A stretch of DNA of 64,000 bases, from positions 7,812,001 through 7,876,000 of the forward strand of contig NW_025408668.1 of NCBI RefSeq assembly GCF_020360975.1, read 5' to 3'. The DNA is from Hirsutella rhossiliensis (taxonomy: Eukaryota; Ascomycota; Sordariomycetes; Hypocreales; Ophiocordycipitaceae). A program made the position numbers and the translations under genes. Below, one piece after another: positions 47,271-59,800 of this stretch. How positions within the stretch are numbered: position 1 is the stretch's first letter; every line of letters begins with the position of its first letter. Under the pieces are notes generated by a model. It had not been told where the DNA came from. It saw only the letters and a program-made list of their open reading frames with translations, and made no database searches.

Positions 47271-48080
47271 TATGCGACTGGGGCTGGCTGTGTGATGTTT
47301 CCAGAGACGGACATATGTACGAACGCCGAGGATTCGTAAGTAAAGCAGCCAGCAGTAAAGAAGGAAGAAACCAGGGACATGGAGAGAGGAAGAAGAAGAA
47401 ATGACGGAGGAGAGATGGCGGGCGATGAAGTATAATAAGAGCCGCCCCTGGCAGCCGGGTCGGCGGCCGGCGAGACTTGCCCAAGATGGCAATGCCGGGT
47501 AATGCTAAAGGCCGTGAACGACTCGCGCAGCCTCGCGTTGGCCCCCGCATGACCGGTCCCACGTTCTTTTTGTTTCCCATCCCCACGCGAGCAGAGTCTA
47601 GGGGCAATGTCTCCCTTTTCTAAAATTGGTTCGTCCTTGCGAAAGGGGTTTACCAGAATTGGAAAACCCTCAGATCCGGTTCTGCCTGCCGTATTCCAAT
47701 TTCCATGCTTGTCCCGCCGAAGAGAGGGACGGGTTGACGGGTTACTAAGGATGACGGCAAAGAATTGGAACATACGTGATTGGTGGAACATCTTTTCCCG
47801 TCAAGCTCATCCATCCATAGCTTGTTCTGTCCGCTCTTTTTGGCCACGTATACCTCTAGAGGGATGGGGGTGGAATTGGGGCCATGTACGAAGCAAATGT
47901 GGTCGATTAGAACACAGCCGATAAAGATGAGAAAGAGGCATGCAAAAGAAGACGTGGATACCCTCCTACTCTGTGGGCCCGGGCACAAAAGGGCGGACGT
48001 AGGAAGAGACTTGCCCTACTACAATACTACTCAAATAGTAATACCTGTTAAGTCGGGTAGAAATATCTACTATATCCAAG
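47271..48080. other. Intergenic region between the cytochrome b2 gene and the chitinase fragment
   Basis: 810 bp without a supported gene. The last ~90 bp (47,990-48,080) turn AT-rich with TACTA/TAATA words resembling the RIP block beyond 49,950, hinting that the chitinase fragment is flanked on both sides by decayed repeat sequence. Confidence 0.45.
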
Positions 48081-49948
48081 TTAGGTTGCCAACTTGCCAT
48101 CGAGTAAATCGTACGAAACACCCGTTAGACTTGACATTGGCAAGGACCCTATGGGCAACTCGCGCTTCTTGTTTCCCAGCTTGCAGATGTTGTGGACCTT
48201 TCTGATAGCATCGAGGCGCTCGACCGACTTTGCGCCAAACAGCTTCCGCTCATCGTCGACGGACATGGCACGGCGCACGCGGGCGGCCTTTGAAATCTTA
48301 GCCACGTCAACAAGGGCCAGGGGCTCGAGAATCAGGCCAAAGATGGCAAGGGGCGCGTTGTGGACGTCGTCGACAATCTCGTATATGCCGAGGGCGACGT
48401 CTCCGGCGACGCCAATGGTGGCGAGAATGCGCGCCACGCCGGCGAGGGATGCCACGGCGCCATCTACCTCACCAATGATGGGGATAAAGAAGAAGATGGC
48501 CGAGAGGAAGGCCAGGATGATGTTCTTACGCTTGGCCGCCTCCCACTCGTCGACGATATCGTCGATCTTAGACATACCTTCGACGGCCTGCCTGACCATG
48601 GTGATGGGCAGACTGAGGGCGTCGATTAAGTCATCGACGCTGCCTAGGAAAAGGTGACGTTTGACACGATGGACCAAGTCGTCAAGATCTGAACCAAGTG
48701 TCTTCAGCTTTCCGTGCGCCTTGGTAAAGACATCCTTGGGGTTGAGGACGTCTTCTCTCTTGTACGAAGACGTAACGGGAAAATTAAAGTCGTGGTTATG
48801 ATTCCGGCACTCCTGTTTGGGCTCTGTCGGCTCGCACTCGTACCGGGTCACGTCTTGCCAGGCAATCTTTTCCTTTTTTATGCCGGTCTCCAGGTAGAGA
48901 TCGCTCCAAAAGGCTTCTTGTCGGTCGTTCCTCAGGGTCCAATACGTCGATGCACGGGTAAATCTATTGTGCTCAAAGTCGGGCTGGTCCTCGGAGCGGT
49001 CCGAGTAGTCAGGCGGACAGGCGGCCGTGATGTTGCGGTATCGATACTTGACGCCGTCGCAGTTGACCTCAGGGTTGTTGCAAATGGGGTCCCGGCAATC
49101 CCAGTCTTCGCAAAAACGACACCCCTTATTAGTGGCACGGCCGTCAGAGCGACACAGCTTGCAGGAGCTGATGGTCTCTGTGATGGTACAGTCAAAATAT
49201 TCCTTGCCCTTGGTGTACATGAAGTTGATGACCTGCTTATTGCCGCTCCGGACGACGGCGTCGGCATACGTGTTGAATTTTTTGTCGTAGCCGCCGTCCA
49301 ACAGCTTGTCATACTTCTCCAACGAGTCTCGGTGCATGCTCCGAAGGGCGTAGAGGACGTAGAGACCACGACAGTCGTAGGAAGCGTCCAGGGGGATGTC
49401 TTCCAGCTTGTCATAGACGCCCTTGCATTCTTCTCTGGGCGGGGGCGGATCGTCGGGCCGTTGGTTGTCGGGCCCTAACATGTCGTCGTCGTGAAAGTCT
49501 TGGAGATCGACGGCCCAGTCAATGGTGCCTCGGAAGTTCTTGCCCCTCCAGTAGTTGCGCCGGGTTGCTTTGGTCGTCGGCGACATGTAGGCGACCCATT
49601 CGGTGCCTATAGCAATACACAGACGTCAACTAGAGCAGTTATACAGGCCTTGTTGCCACATGGTCACCTACCGTCGTAGACCATGATATCAGAGCTGGAA
49701 GCGTGGTCGTGCCACGACTTGACGTTGTCGCCCAGAAGTGTCTTTTCGTTGATCTCGGCGTTGGCAACGTATCCACGCGTGTCCGTGCATCGCCCCTTGA
49801 CTGCCGGTGAGTTGAGTCGGTCGCCGAGAAACGTGCAGTCTGGCCCTGTGCAGCCTGCTTTGGCCATCTTAAAGGAGCGTCCATAGCTGGACTCGCCTAT
49901 AAAGATCTCAAAAGTCGGCACACCGGCTTTTATGACTATACGTATCTC
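48081..49948 (-). pseudogene. Class V (GH18) chitinase, C-terminal part only
   Basis: Two exons (about 49948-49672 and 49606-48081) with a 65-nt GTAGGT...CTATAG intron keep one open frame of ~600 residues ending GKLAT. The upstream edge reads KAGVPTFEIFIGESSYGRSFKMAKAG, the late GH18 barrel of fungal subgroup C chitinases (relatives of the Kluyveromyces zymocin alpha subunit). Then come the Cys-bearing CTGPDC segment, the WRGKNFRGTIDWAVDLQDF barrel end and a long family-specific C-terminal region. That region has a Cys cluster (SSCKLCRSDGRA ... CRFCEDWDC) and a hydrophobic stretch (ILAFLSAIFFFIPIIGEV). The catalytic DxxDxDxE strand, LysM and chitin-binding modules that should precede are absent. 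An in-frame TAA lies at 49951-49949 and everything beyond is AT-rich repeat. No ATG begins the remaining frame, so it is a truncated gene, though an upstream exon hidden in decayed DNA cannot be excluded. Confidence 0.75.
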
Positions 49949-50851
49949 TTAAGCAGGGGCTTAAGAGCACAGTGGAAGAGATAGGGGCATAGAAAGGTGA
50001 ATTTAGTAATATATATCTTAGTCTATCTATTAAGATAAGAGAGGGGCTTATATAGGTATAGTAACTATAAAGAGCTAGCCTAAAGAGGGTATTAAGATAT
50101 TCCTATACTTAAGTTAGGCTTATATTATATCCTTAGGCTAAGGGAGTTATATTACTTAAGTAAGCTTCTTTATATATAAAATATTAAGTCTACTAAGTAT
50201 AACTCTAGCCTCTTATACTTACTCCTTAATATACCCCTTTATTACTTAAGCTTTTTAGATAGTAACGTAATAGGTAAAAGAAACCTTAATTTAATAAATA
50301 TAAAGCTATTTTAATATTAAATTTAACTACTTTATTATTTATTTAAGGAGGCTATCTTAAAAAAAAGAAGCTCTTAATAGTATTTTATAAAAAAGGTAAA
50401 TATAATAAAAAGAGAATTTATTTAATAGCTAGTATTATTCTTATAAAAAGAGATATAAGAAGTATATATAAAAATATATAAAGGTAAAAGTAAAAGTAAG
50501 GGGTTAGATAAGTAAGGTAAAGATATTTAATTCTTATAAGGGTAGTAATTATAATAAGGGAGTAATTATTATAAAGTAAAGCTATTTATATAACGCCCTT
50601 TTACTATTAGTATAATAGACCTATTTTTTAAATATATACCCGCGCTAGGCCCCCGTACTACTTATACCGCGTTTGCCTTAGTAAGTACCTATACCTTTTA
50701 AATACCCTCGTTTATATATATATATATACTTTACGCCCCTTCCGCTAGAGTAGCTACGGCCGTATAACGCGTCCGCTTAATTCGCTTAAATAACGTATTT
50801 CTAGCCTTAAGTTAATATTATAATAGCCTACTAATTAACCCGGCTATAGCT

Positions 50852-50913
50852 GCCGCCGCTGCCGCCGCCGCTGCCCTTATAGCTATATAGCCGGCGGCGG
50901 CGGCGGCGGCGGC
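50852..50913. repeat. Inverted repeat (GCC)n / (GGC)n hairpin
   Basis: A 24-bp arm of GCC/GCT triplets and a 21-bp arm of seven GGC triplets, oppositely oriented, separated by CTTATAGCTATATAGCC-like spacer. It could fold into a long stem. Confidence 0.85.
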
Positions 50914-50964
50914 ACCTACTTAATAGCTTGCCACTTAACGATCCCTCTAACGCCCGACGAAGTA

Positions 50965-51036
50965 GCCGGCTACGATAATGCCGCCGGCTACGACGATGCC
51001 GCTAGCTGCGACGATGCTGCCGGCTACGAGGCTATA
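50965..51036. repeat. 18-bp tandem repeat, 3.5 units (GCCGGCTACGACGATGCC)
   Basis: Units at 50965, 50983, 51001 (4 changes) and 51019 (second half diverged). The period is a multiple of three, compatible with a decayed repetitive protein region. Confidence 0.85.
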
Positions 51037-51239
51037 GGCATGCCCCTCCGGCTATATCCTCCTCTTAATCCCCTTCCCTTAGTATTTCCTTGGGCGGGCA
51101 ATCGTTATTAGGACGCTATAAAGGACCGAGGGCTCTAGCTTAGCTCGTCGATCTTATCTTAGCCCTAGTACCGTCGTATACTTACGTTAAGGCGCCTCGA
51201 GCTGCCCCTCGAATTAGGTAGCCGCCGTGATACCCTTAT

Positions 51240-51293
51240 CGCCGCTATTGCCGCTACGGCGTCTACCGCCGCTATTGCTACTATAGCGTCTAC
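51240..51293. repeat. 27-bp tandem repeat, 2 units
   Basis: Units at 51240-51266 and 51267-51293 share CGCCGCTATTGC at the start and GCGTCTAC at the end, and differ by transitions in the middle. A partial third follows. Confidence 0.8.
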
Positions 51294-52504
51294 TACTATC
51301 GCTATCGCCGCTACTATTACTTTTACTAGTATAGTAGCCGCCGCCGTTATAACTTATAATACCCTAGCTATAAGCGAGCTAGGTATAGGTAACTTTATAT
51401 TATAGGGCTAGCCTTATATAACTATAATAATATTAGGATTATAGATTTAAAGTAATAGCTTATTAAGGTCTTAGTAATAGGAATTAATAAGAAACCTATT
51501 AAAAAGGGGGGGGGGTATTATTAATAGCTTCTTAAGCTACTATTATAGAAAAATATTAGCCTTATTAAGTAATAGGCTAGCTTAAAAGTATTTAAGGATA
51601 ATATAAGTATAAGGTAGCTTAAATTAATATATAAAGTTCTTATTATAAGGCTATAATAGTATTAACTCTTATATAAATAAAGGTATCGCGGCTATAGTAA
51701 GCTAGTACTATATAATAAGAAGGTTAACTACTTAGTATATAACTATAATATTAATATTCTTAAGCTATTACTAGCTAAGAAAAAGATACTATTATTATAT
51801 TACTTATTATAAGGCTATTTATAAGTATAAGATTTCCTTATTTTTAATTATTTAAATAAGGGTATTATAAAAGTATAAGAGGTTAGCTATACTTATAAGT
51901 AAATATAACTTTATATCCTTATAAGTAGTTTTAACTAAGCTATTAACCTATTAACTAAAGTTATAATAGCGGTAAATATAGTACTAAGCTTACTACTCTT
52001 ATAAGGGTATATATTCGTTTAAAATATAGGTTATAATATAGCTTTAGTATTATTTAAAGACTTTATTAAGCTGCTACTATAACTTAAAGAAATCCGCCTT
52101 TATATATATAAAGATAACGCGCCGCTAAGTAAGTAATATACCCTTACGATCGTAGTTAAGATCCTTATTAAGGTTAAGCCTTAATTTAACGCTATTATTT
52201 ACTTTATTAGCTATAGCCTCTTAGGTAAGGATTACCTTAGCTTTTAAAGGTATCTTAAGATTTAAAGGATTTTTATTACTATTAGGATTTATAGTATCTT
52301 TCTAGTAAGACTAGATTTATACCTAAATATTACTATTAGTATAAAAGATATATAGCTATTACTATATATAAGGGAAGATACTTAAAAGAGCCTTCTTTAA
52401 TATAGCTTCTTTATTAGTAACTATAATACTAAGCTCTTTTACCTTAATATTAATATAAAGATTATTAAGGGATTTTAAGAGCTATTAATAGCCCTCTTTA
52501 AAAA

Positions 52505-54237
52505 AACTTCTTATAAAACTAATATACGCCTATAGCGGGTATATATCGCGACTAAAACACTAACTAATACTAGGAATTAATTTAATAGTATTAATTACCC
52601 TTAATAATAATACTACGCTAAGGCCGAGGGGTAGGTAGATATAGTAGCGGCCCTCGACGTACTAGGCTCGATTAGAGCACGTAGTATAAAGAGACGCTAC
52701 CTAAATTTATATACCCCGATAAGGCGAGTTAATAAACCTAAAGTAGCGATACGATATTAGCCTAGGCGCCGAGTAACCCTTAAAAAAAGTAGTATACGAC
52801 GAACTCGCGGGCTTTATCCTAAGCGTATAGTTTAGTAAGGTATAGGTAGTAGTTAAACGGCTCTCTAAGGTAAAGAGCCGCGCTAGTAGCACGTTATCGG
52901 CGGTACTTTACGCGGACGAGAGCTTTAAGATAATAATCCGGGATATAATTAAGGAGGTAATTAAGGAAGAACTCCGCCTAGGCATCGCTTTAGGCTTAGG
53001 GGGCCCTAAGCGAACCTAGGCCGCGGTCGTAGCTAAGACTAAAGGACCGACTTAATACGAAGCTATAGTAAAATAGGTCCTACTACGCTATAAACGCGAG
53101 ATTATTATAGTCCCTACTAAGGCACTACCCGAAATCCTAAGCCGCGAACTAAAGGATATAGTAAAGGCGGTAAATATAGCCTTAAAAGCTACGAGCGCTA
53201 TAGTAGTAAGGCGCCTTTAAAGTAAAGATATCGTAGTTATATTTAATACCGCGGTAAGAGCTTATTAAAGGGACTAAGGCTAGGTTAAGGCCGTATTTAG
53301 ACTAAAGGCTATAATCTCTTACCGCGCGTATATAGTAGTTATAAAGAATATCCCCTTAAGGGTAGCGATAATAGATAGGGAGCGATTGCTCTATAAGATT
53401 ATAGAGGCGAATAAAGTTAAGGTCCTCTAGGCCTAAGCGCTATACCCTTAATCTAAGATATTAATAGCGATAACTATACTTATTAAGGTTAGTAGCTTAA
53501 AGGAGGCTAATAGGCTCTATAACTTAAGCTTAGTCCTTAAAGTATAGATCTTTTAATATAAACCCTATAATAAGTCGGTCTAACTATAAAGGTACTATAA
53601 CTATTATAGATATAGCTATATCGCTAGGCGATATATATCGATATAACTCTATAGCTAATATAGGAGTATAATATATAATAGAGGTAAGGATAAATATAAA
53701 GCTAAGAAGGGCGAAATCCCTTATAACTATATCTTATACTAAGAGGACTACCTATTATAGACCTAGACCTACCCTATAGCGAATAAAGCCTAAGAAAAGG
53801 TAAGGGAAAACTACTTATATTAACCTTAATAGTTCGCGAATATTTAAACGTATACTAAGTAATAAGTGCTCCTTATTATCGAAACCTAGGGCGTTCTTAA
53901 ATCGACTATAGTCTAGAAGCGGGAACTAAGTAAACTACGCTAGGATAAAAGGTCGAGCTTAAGATACCCGCCGGCTAGTAAGGCTAGGGAGGCTAAACTA
54001 AGTATAAACGATATTTATAGGTATAGTAAATAAAGAAGCGCTAAGAGATAGAGCGCCTCCCTCTTTATATAAACGACCCTTTTTACCTTAACCCTACTTA
54101 TATATAACTAAAAGTACTATTTTAAAATATATAAAAGAGATATAAGCTAGCTTAGTTAGCGCTTTACTACTAGGCCGGCTTTAACTTAATAGTACTATAG
54201 GAAGTAAAAGCTATACTAAGAGGCGGCCCCCCCCCTT
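52505..54237 (+). mobile_element. Tad1-like LINE ORF1 fragment, copy 1 (RIP-mutated)
   Basis: The sequence from about 52,507 recurs at about 62,720 in the same orientation, nearly gapless (offset 10,213-10,214). Read on the plus strand from about 52,780, ignoring RIP stops, it follows the layout of Tad1-clade LINE ORF1. A block SRELKDIVKAVN is followed by RRLQSKDIVV and KEANRLYNLSLVLK, then a degraded zinc-knuckle-like segment near 53,570-53,640 (RYYNYYRYSYIARRY, consistent with mutated CCHC knuckles). Copy 1 retains more CpG than copy 2. It is interrupted at 54,238 by the gypsy LTR; the endonuclease and RT parts expected downstream are not seen. Inactive. Confidence 0.68.
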
Positions 54238-54494
54238 TATAAGGGAACACGTATTACGGTACGATTAGTTAGGTAGTAGAGATAGCTAAAGGTACTACGC
54301 TATATATATTATATTCTTCTTGTCGTAAGACTAAAGCTTACGAGAAGAGGGATTTCTCCTCTTTAATCGGAGTAGTAAGTAGTCTATAATATATAAGCGG
54401 GGTAAGTATAATTCCTTACTAATACCCTACTAATATATTAGTACTACGTACCTAAGTACTTTATTAGCCTATACCTCTTAGTAGCGCTCTTATA
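54238..54494 (-). repeat. Left LTR (3' LTR of the minus-strand gypsy element)
   Basis: 257 bp, direct repeat of 61788-62044 with about 21 differences by eye, all transitions. Begins TATAAGGGAACACG, ends GCGCTCTTATA. Confidence 0.92.
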
Positions 54495-54513
54495 ATTATC
54501 CCCCCTCCTATAT
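54495..54513 (-). other. Putative polypurine tract of the gypsy element
   Basis: Plus-strand ATTATCCCCCCTCC immediately right of the left LTR reads as GGAGGGGGGATAAT on the element's sense strand, the expected plus-strand primer site next to the 3' LTR. Confidence 0.6.
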
Positions 54514-54879
54514 AGATATCTTAGCTATATCTTTAATATATATTACTTTCGCTATGCTATATATATTCGGTTAGGAAGAGAGGTAGTTTCGGTTATATAT
54601 CGCGTATATATACCTATATAAGTATATATTAGTCTATACTCTATAACGTTAATAGTTATTATACTAGCGGTTACCGCTAAGTAACTATTATAGTATCGCC
54701 TATATATCGGCCGCGTAACTATAATATAAAGAGCGTATATATATATCTCTTACTTTTTCTATTTTCTTTTTTTCTTTAACTCTTCCGCTTATAATTACTA
54801 TAGAGTTTTACGCTTTTTTTTATTAATCCCTTATACCTTTTTATATTACTTTTTATCGATAATTTATTAACGATAATAC

Positions 54880-56100
54880 CTTCTACGCTAAAAAAGATAA
54901 AGAACTATAACGCTAATTTCCTATACTATATATAGGAGTAGGTAGCGGCGGGTTTACCTTTAAAGCGTAAGCGATTAGCCTAAAAGTCTTATAGCGACGT
55001 TAGTTCCCCCTTAGCGAAGAAAGCTAAGAAAGGTATAAGGGAATCTTAGTCCTAGGAGACTTTTAGTCTAGGACCTAACGTTAGCGAGGGTTATGCCTTT
55101 ATTACCCCGCTAAGTACCTTAACTCCGACTACCGATAAGCTTACCTTTATAGGCCCGGAAACTTATAAGTTTATTACCCCTATTAGCGATACTAATACTA
55201 GCGAGGAGATCGTGCTTAGGCGCTCCTAGGTAAGTGCCGATAACTTAGCTACTTTATCTTAATAGGGCGGCTCTAGCTAATAGGAGATTATCGCCTAGGC
55301 CGCTCCTTAGAATAAGTAGGCTAATATTAACGATAAGGCCTAGCTAAACGAGGGCTAAGACTATCTTAATACTTAGCCGAATAAGGGCTAAGATAATAAT
55401 AACGGTAATAATAGAGATAGCCGCGATCTAACTCCTCCTACCGATAAACCTAAGAACGGCGGCGCTAGAGATAAGGGCACCTAGGTAGCGGTATAAAGCG
55501 GTCGCGCTCCTATAAAGAAGCGTACTTAATCTAAGGCTAAAGCCCGCTTAGTTAAGGCCTATAAGGTTATCCCTTATAAGCTTTAGTATATATATTATTT
55601 TAGGATAGTTATTAAGGAATATAATATAACTAAGCCTAAGCTTATTAAGGTGCTCTTAATTAGCTATATTTTCTTAGGGGTTTCCTTAATATACTATAAG
55701 TAGTGCTATAAACGTACCGCGACCTATAACTAAGTAAGTTTCCCCTTAACTTTAAATATTACGATTAATAAGCTAATCCTTCTTAAGGCCGCTACTCTTA
55801 TATCTAGTAACTAGGCCGATATAGTCGCTATCGTTAAGTACCTATGCGAGCTTAATAAGCTAAAGACTAGTAATAAGGATACTAAGGATAATAGCTTAGA
55901 CGTAAGCGTACTTATTTTTAAGGAGGCTAATTAGCGCTATCTTACTATTACGGTATAGTATTTAGCTAAGGCTTTTAACGCCGCTAAGACGGCCTATTAT
56001 AAGTCCTTTAAGACTATAAGTATATAAAAGTCTACTATTATAAGTTTTATCTAACCTTTTTATTAGCGACCGCTTAACGATATATTAGGTTAAGCGTACT
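54880..56100 (+). pseudogene. Decayed antisense reading frame inside the gypsy element
   Basis: Between the end of pol and the left LTR, the plus strand (opposite to pol) keeps one frame for roughly 400 codons. Starting near CCTTTAAAGCGTAAGCGA at 54,957, it is interrupted only by TAA and TAG at sites that would be CAA/CAG before RIP. Conceptual residues are coding-like: a basic start (KRKRLA), a Ser/Thr/Pro/Asp-rich acidic middle, then a Lys/Leu/Ile-rich second half. No family recognised. It could be an accessory ORF of the retrotransposon or an older captured gene. Confidence 0.45.
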
Positions 56101-56849
56101 AACTACTATATACTAATTAATAAGCGCCGCGAGCTTATTATTTACCTTAACCCCGCACCCTTATTTAATATTACTTATATAAGCTTAGAGTACTAGGCTT
56201 AGGAATCCTAGTTAAAACTCTACTTTATCGACGGTAATATAAGCTATACTTTATAATAATACGCCTTACTATTTACTAAGGCTAAGGTAAGTACTATATT
56301 AATAAAGATAGGTCTTAATATAAAGAATAAGGAAGGAGTAAAGGATAAGGTAGTTCTAGTATTTCTAGAGGTATTTAGTATAGTAAAGGGGGCGCCTTAG
56401 TTAGTTCCCGCTACGCCGGCGAAAAAGAGGGGTAGTTAGAAGTAATAGATAGGTCTTATCTTTTTTTTATTTAGCTATAACTATCCTTTTCTCCTTTATC
56501 GTTAAGGCCTTAATAGAGTTATAGTTTAGTTTTATTTTCCTTAATAATATTTAATAGGTAGTATAAATAGTTTTCCTTATTCTCCTATTTTACTATTTTA
56601 TATATAGTTATAGGACGTTTAAGCGTACCGATATATTAACGAGTTAGTAGCGATTTAGTAAGGATTCGTTACCGATTTAGTAGCGTCTCCTTACGCTAAT
56701 AGGTTTCCCTACCTTACTTAGTCTTATACTTCTTTTTCCTAATTAAGCGAGTAGTATATTCTTTAATAAGGTCTTAGCTATTTACTATATCTTTAGCCTT
56801 AACCTATTAGTTATACTTAGCTAGCTATTCTTTTTATTTAATAAGGAAA

Positions 56850-59800
56850 AAGGTATCGCCCTTAGATCTCTTTTAGTCTTTAATCTCTTAGACTTCTTAT
56901 TTACCTTCGTTATCCTTTAAGTTTAGTATTAATAGGGTTTCGCTATCTTTATAGGTACCTTTATACTCCTTTTATAGCTCTAAGAGACCAATATAGAAAA
57001 CGTTATAAAGGCATAAGTACTTCTTAAGGAGTATAAGATAATATACTTACTTTCTAATAGCTTATAGGACCTAAAACGGTCTAATATACTTAGATAAGAG
57101 TTTTCTTTTTTTATCTTTAAGGTATAAGTTCTTTATCGATAATACTATAAGGTCTCTTACTTTTAGTATAAGCGGTTAGTACCTTAAATTATAGTATTTT
57201 ACTTATAATTTAATAGCTTTTCCTTAGTATTCCTTAAGCCTCTTTTATAGCTCTTATAGCTTAGTAACTCTTACTCTTACTTTAGGTACCCCCCTTTAAA
57301 TAATATTATCCTTAGTATTAATATAGAAGTTTAGTTAGTAACCTATTAATACTTTATTAAGTAATAACCTAATTATCGCGTTCTTTATATTATTATATAT
57401 AAATTAAGCAATATATAAGAGTAACGCTTAGTTAGTTTATTCTAAGTTAGTAAAGTATCTAAGTAGTACTATATAGCTTAGTTTATTTATTTTATTTACT
57501 AGTTAGTTTATAGGTAAAATACCGTCGATAGCCTACGTTTTACTTATAAGATAAAATAGAGATCTAATTAAAACTTACTTATAAATAAGGACCTTCTATC
57601 TAAGATAATACTTTTTAGAGGTCTATATATTAATTTAACTTAGTAATAGAATAATTCTACTAGCTCTAGGGCTATTATTATCTTAGAGATAGGAAAGAAA
57701 AGGTAATACTTAGTATATTAGTCTACGATTACTAAGATTATATTAACGTTTTATTTATTATACTATACTTTAAATAGACCTATAGTAAAGTCTATTAATA
57801 ATTCTTCCTATAGTTATATAAGATATAGTAACGATTATATAGTACTATAAGGGCGATACCTCTTAGATACTATACCTTAATATACTAGGTATAACTAAAC
57901 GTATTTATTTATATCTTTTATTATTTTATCTTAGTAAAAGTTCCTCGCTAGTAGTTCGCTAGTATATTAAAAGCTAAAGTATCTTATTAACGGATCGTTA
58001 TAGAAGAGCTATATTAGCTCTTACTATAAGGCTACCTTTAAAGGTACTATAATACGACCCTTCTATAGTAGTAGTCTATCTAGGCGTACTAACTAAAAAT
58101 CCTTCCCTTTTAAGAAGTCTTTAGTCTCCTTTAGCTTACTAATCGCTATATTAACCGACTAAGTATATTTTAGTAACTCTAGTAACGGTTCTAGAACTTC
58201 TACTATATAAACCTTTATATAGTAGGCCGCTTCTTTAGCGGTTTTCCTTAAGAGTAACTATTTATAACTAGCTCTCTCTTTAGCCTAATTAGCTAATTAT
58301 TTAGGTCTTACGCTTAAATTATTATAGTTTCGCTATAGATAAGCTTATATATTTTCCTTATATAAAGGCACTTTACTACGCTTATATTAACTTAAGGTTA
58401 AGTATCTCTTTACTTATAAAAACGCTTTATTATTTCTCTATATAAATATAGTATTAATAGTAGCTAGCTTTACTTATAGCTCTAGTAATAGTTCTATAGA
58501 TAAGGGCTTCTTGCCCTTATATCTAAGTATTCTTAATAGCGCGTCCGCTAGGTTAAATTTACTTATATAATACTTAATCGTAAAGTTAAATAGTACTAAA
58601 TATATATACTATCTTACTTACCTCTTATTTAAGGAGGTTTAGTATATAAACGTTTAAAGGTTATAGTAGTCTAATAATACCTTTACTTTATACGCTACCC
58701 CTTTAACGTAATATCGCTAGTATTTAAATAACTTAATAATAGCGAAGAGTTCTTAGTTTAAAATACTATAATTAAGTTCGGCTCTAGTAAACTTCCTTAA
58801 CTAAAATACGATCGGATAGTAACGCCCTTTATTATTAGGTTAAGAGATAATCCTTACTATCGCGAATTACGATATATTTATTTTAATATAAATATATTTT
58901 TCTAGATTATAATATTAAAGGAGTAGGGCTCCTTAAAAAGTATCTTTAAGAGCCTAAAACGCTGCCCTTTTAGTAAGGTTTAGCTCTATACTCCCTAGCT
59001 TTTTCTTATTCTTACTCCCCTTTAGTAATATAGTTAAGGGCGCTATAACTCTTAAGTAACTATATATAAATCGTTAGTAAAAATTATAGAACCTAAGGAA
59101 AACCTAAATATTATAGTAGGTTATATGTTTAGGCTATTAAGCTATTACCTTTACTTATTAAGGGTCTATTAATACCCTATTAATAGATAATATAAACCTA
59201 AGGAACTTAACTAACTATTAATAAAAGATATACTTTAATAGTTTTATATAAAGCTCTATAGCCCTTAGCCTTTCTATTACTTATCTTAAGTATTTAGTAT
59301 ATTCTTCTCTTATTTTAGAGTATATAAGGATATCGTTAAGGTAAACTATATAGATTATATTTATAAGCCCTTTAAGCGCTTAATAGATATAGCTTTAAAA
59401 CGTAGCTAGTACGTTAGTAAGTCTAAAGGGTATTACTAGGTATTTAAAATATCTATAATACGTTTAAAAAGCAGTCTTTTATTTATCTCCTTCTTAAATT
59501 TAAATATATTAATATATATTCTATATATTAATCTTAGAAAAATACTTAGCTCTTTAATAGCAGTTAATAATCTCTAAAATAAAAGGTAAAGGGTACCGAT
59601 TCTTTTATATAACCTAGTTAAGTCCTTAGTAGCTTATATATAGCTATAAGGTACTATCCTTTTTTAGAACGAAAAGGATAGGCGCCCTAGCTAGGCTCTT
59701 TAACTCCTAGATTATTTTCCTTTTTATCGCGTCTTAGATCTAATCGCGTAATACTTAGAGTTTCCTTTATAATAGAGGGTAAATCGGTCTATAAGGAGGT

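Larger units (their letters stand above)
50640..51370. repeat. GC-richer island with inverted and tandem repeats
   Basis: Embedded in the RIP block but less affected (some TG/CA survive, for example GCATGC near 51,046). It contains a (GCC/GCT)n arm at 50852-50875 facing a (GGC)n arm at 50893-50913 across a ~17-bp AT-rich spacer. There is also an 18-bp tandem repeat GCCGGCTACGACGATGCC (50965-51036, about 3.5 units) and a 27-bp tandem pair (51240-51293). Reading as Ala/Gly/Tyr/Asp repeats is possible but unproven. Confidence 0.7.
49949..52504. other. Left part of the AT-rich block, unassigned sequence
   Basis: About 50,000-50,630 is extremely A/T-rich and featureless. About 50,640-51,370 is a GC-richer island (listed separately). 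About 51,430-52,500 keeps a loosely coding-like plus-strand pattern interrupted only by TAA/TAG, ending where the LINE copy starts; I cannot name its family. Confidence 0.5.

Noticed and set aside
52707..52892. 61-codon minus-strand frame in the RIP block
   Set aside because: Starts from a non-ATG codon within LINE copy 1 and runs against its ORF1; not a gene.
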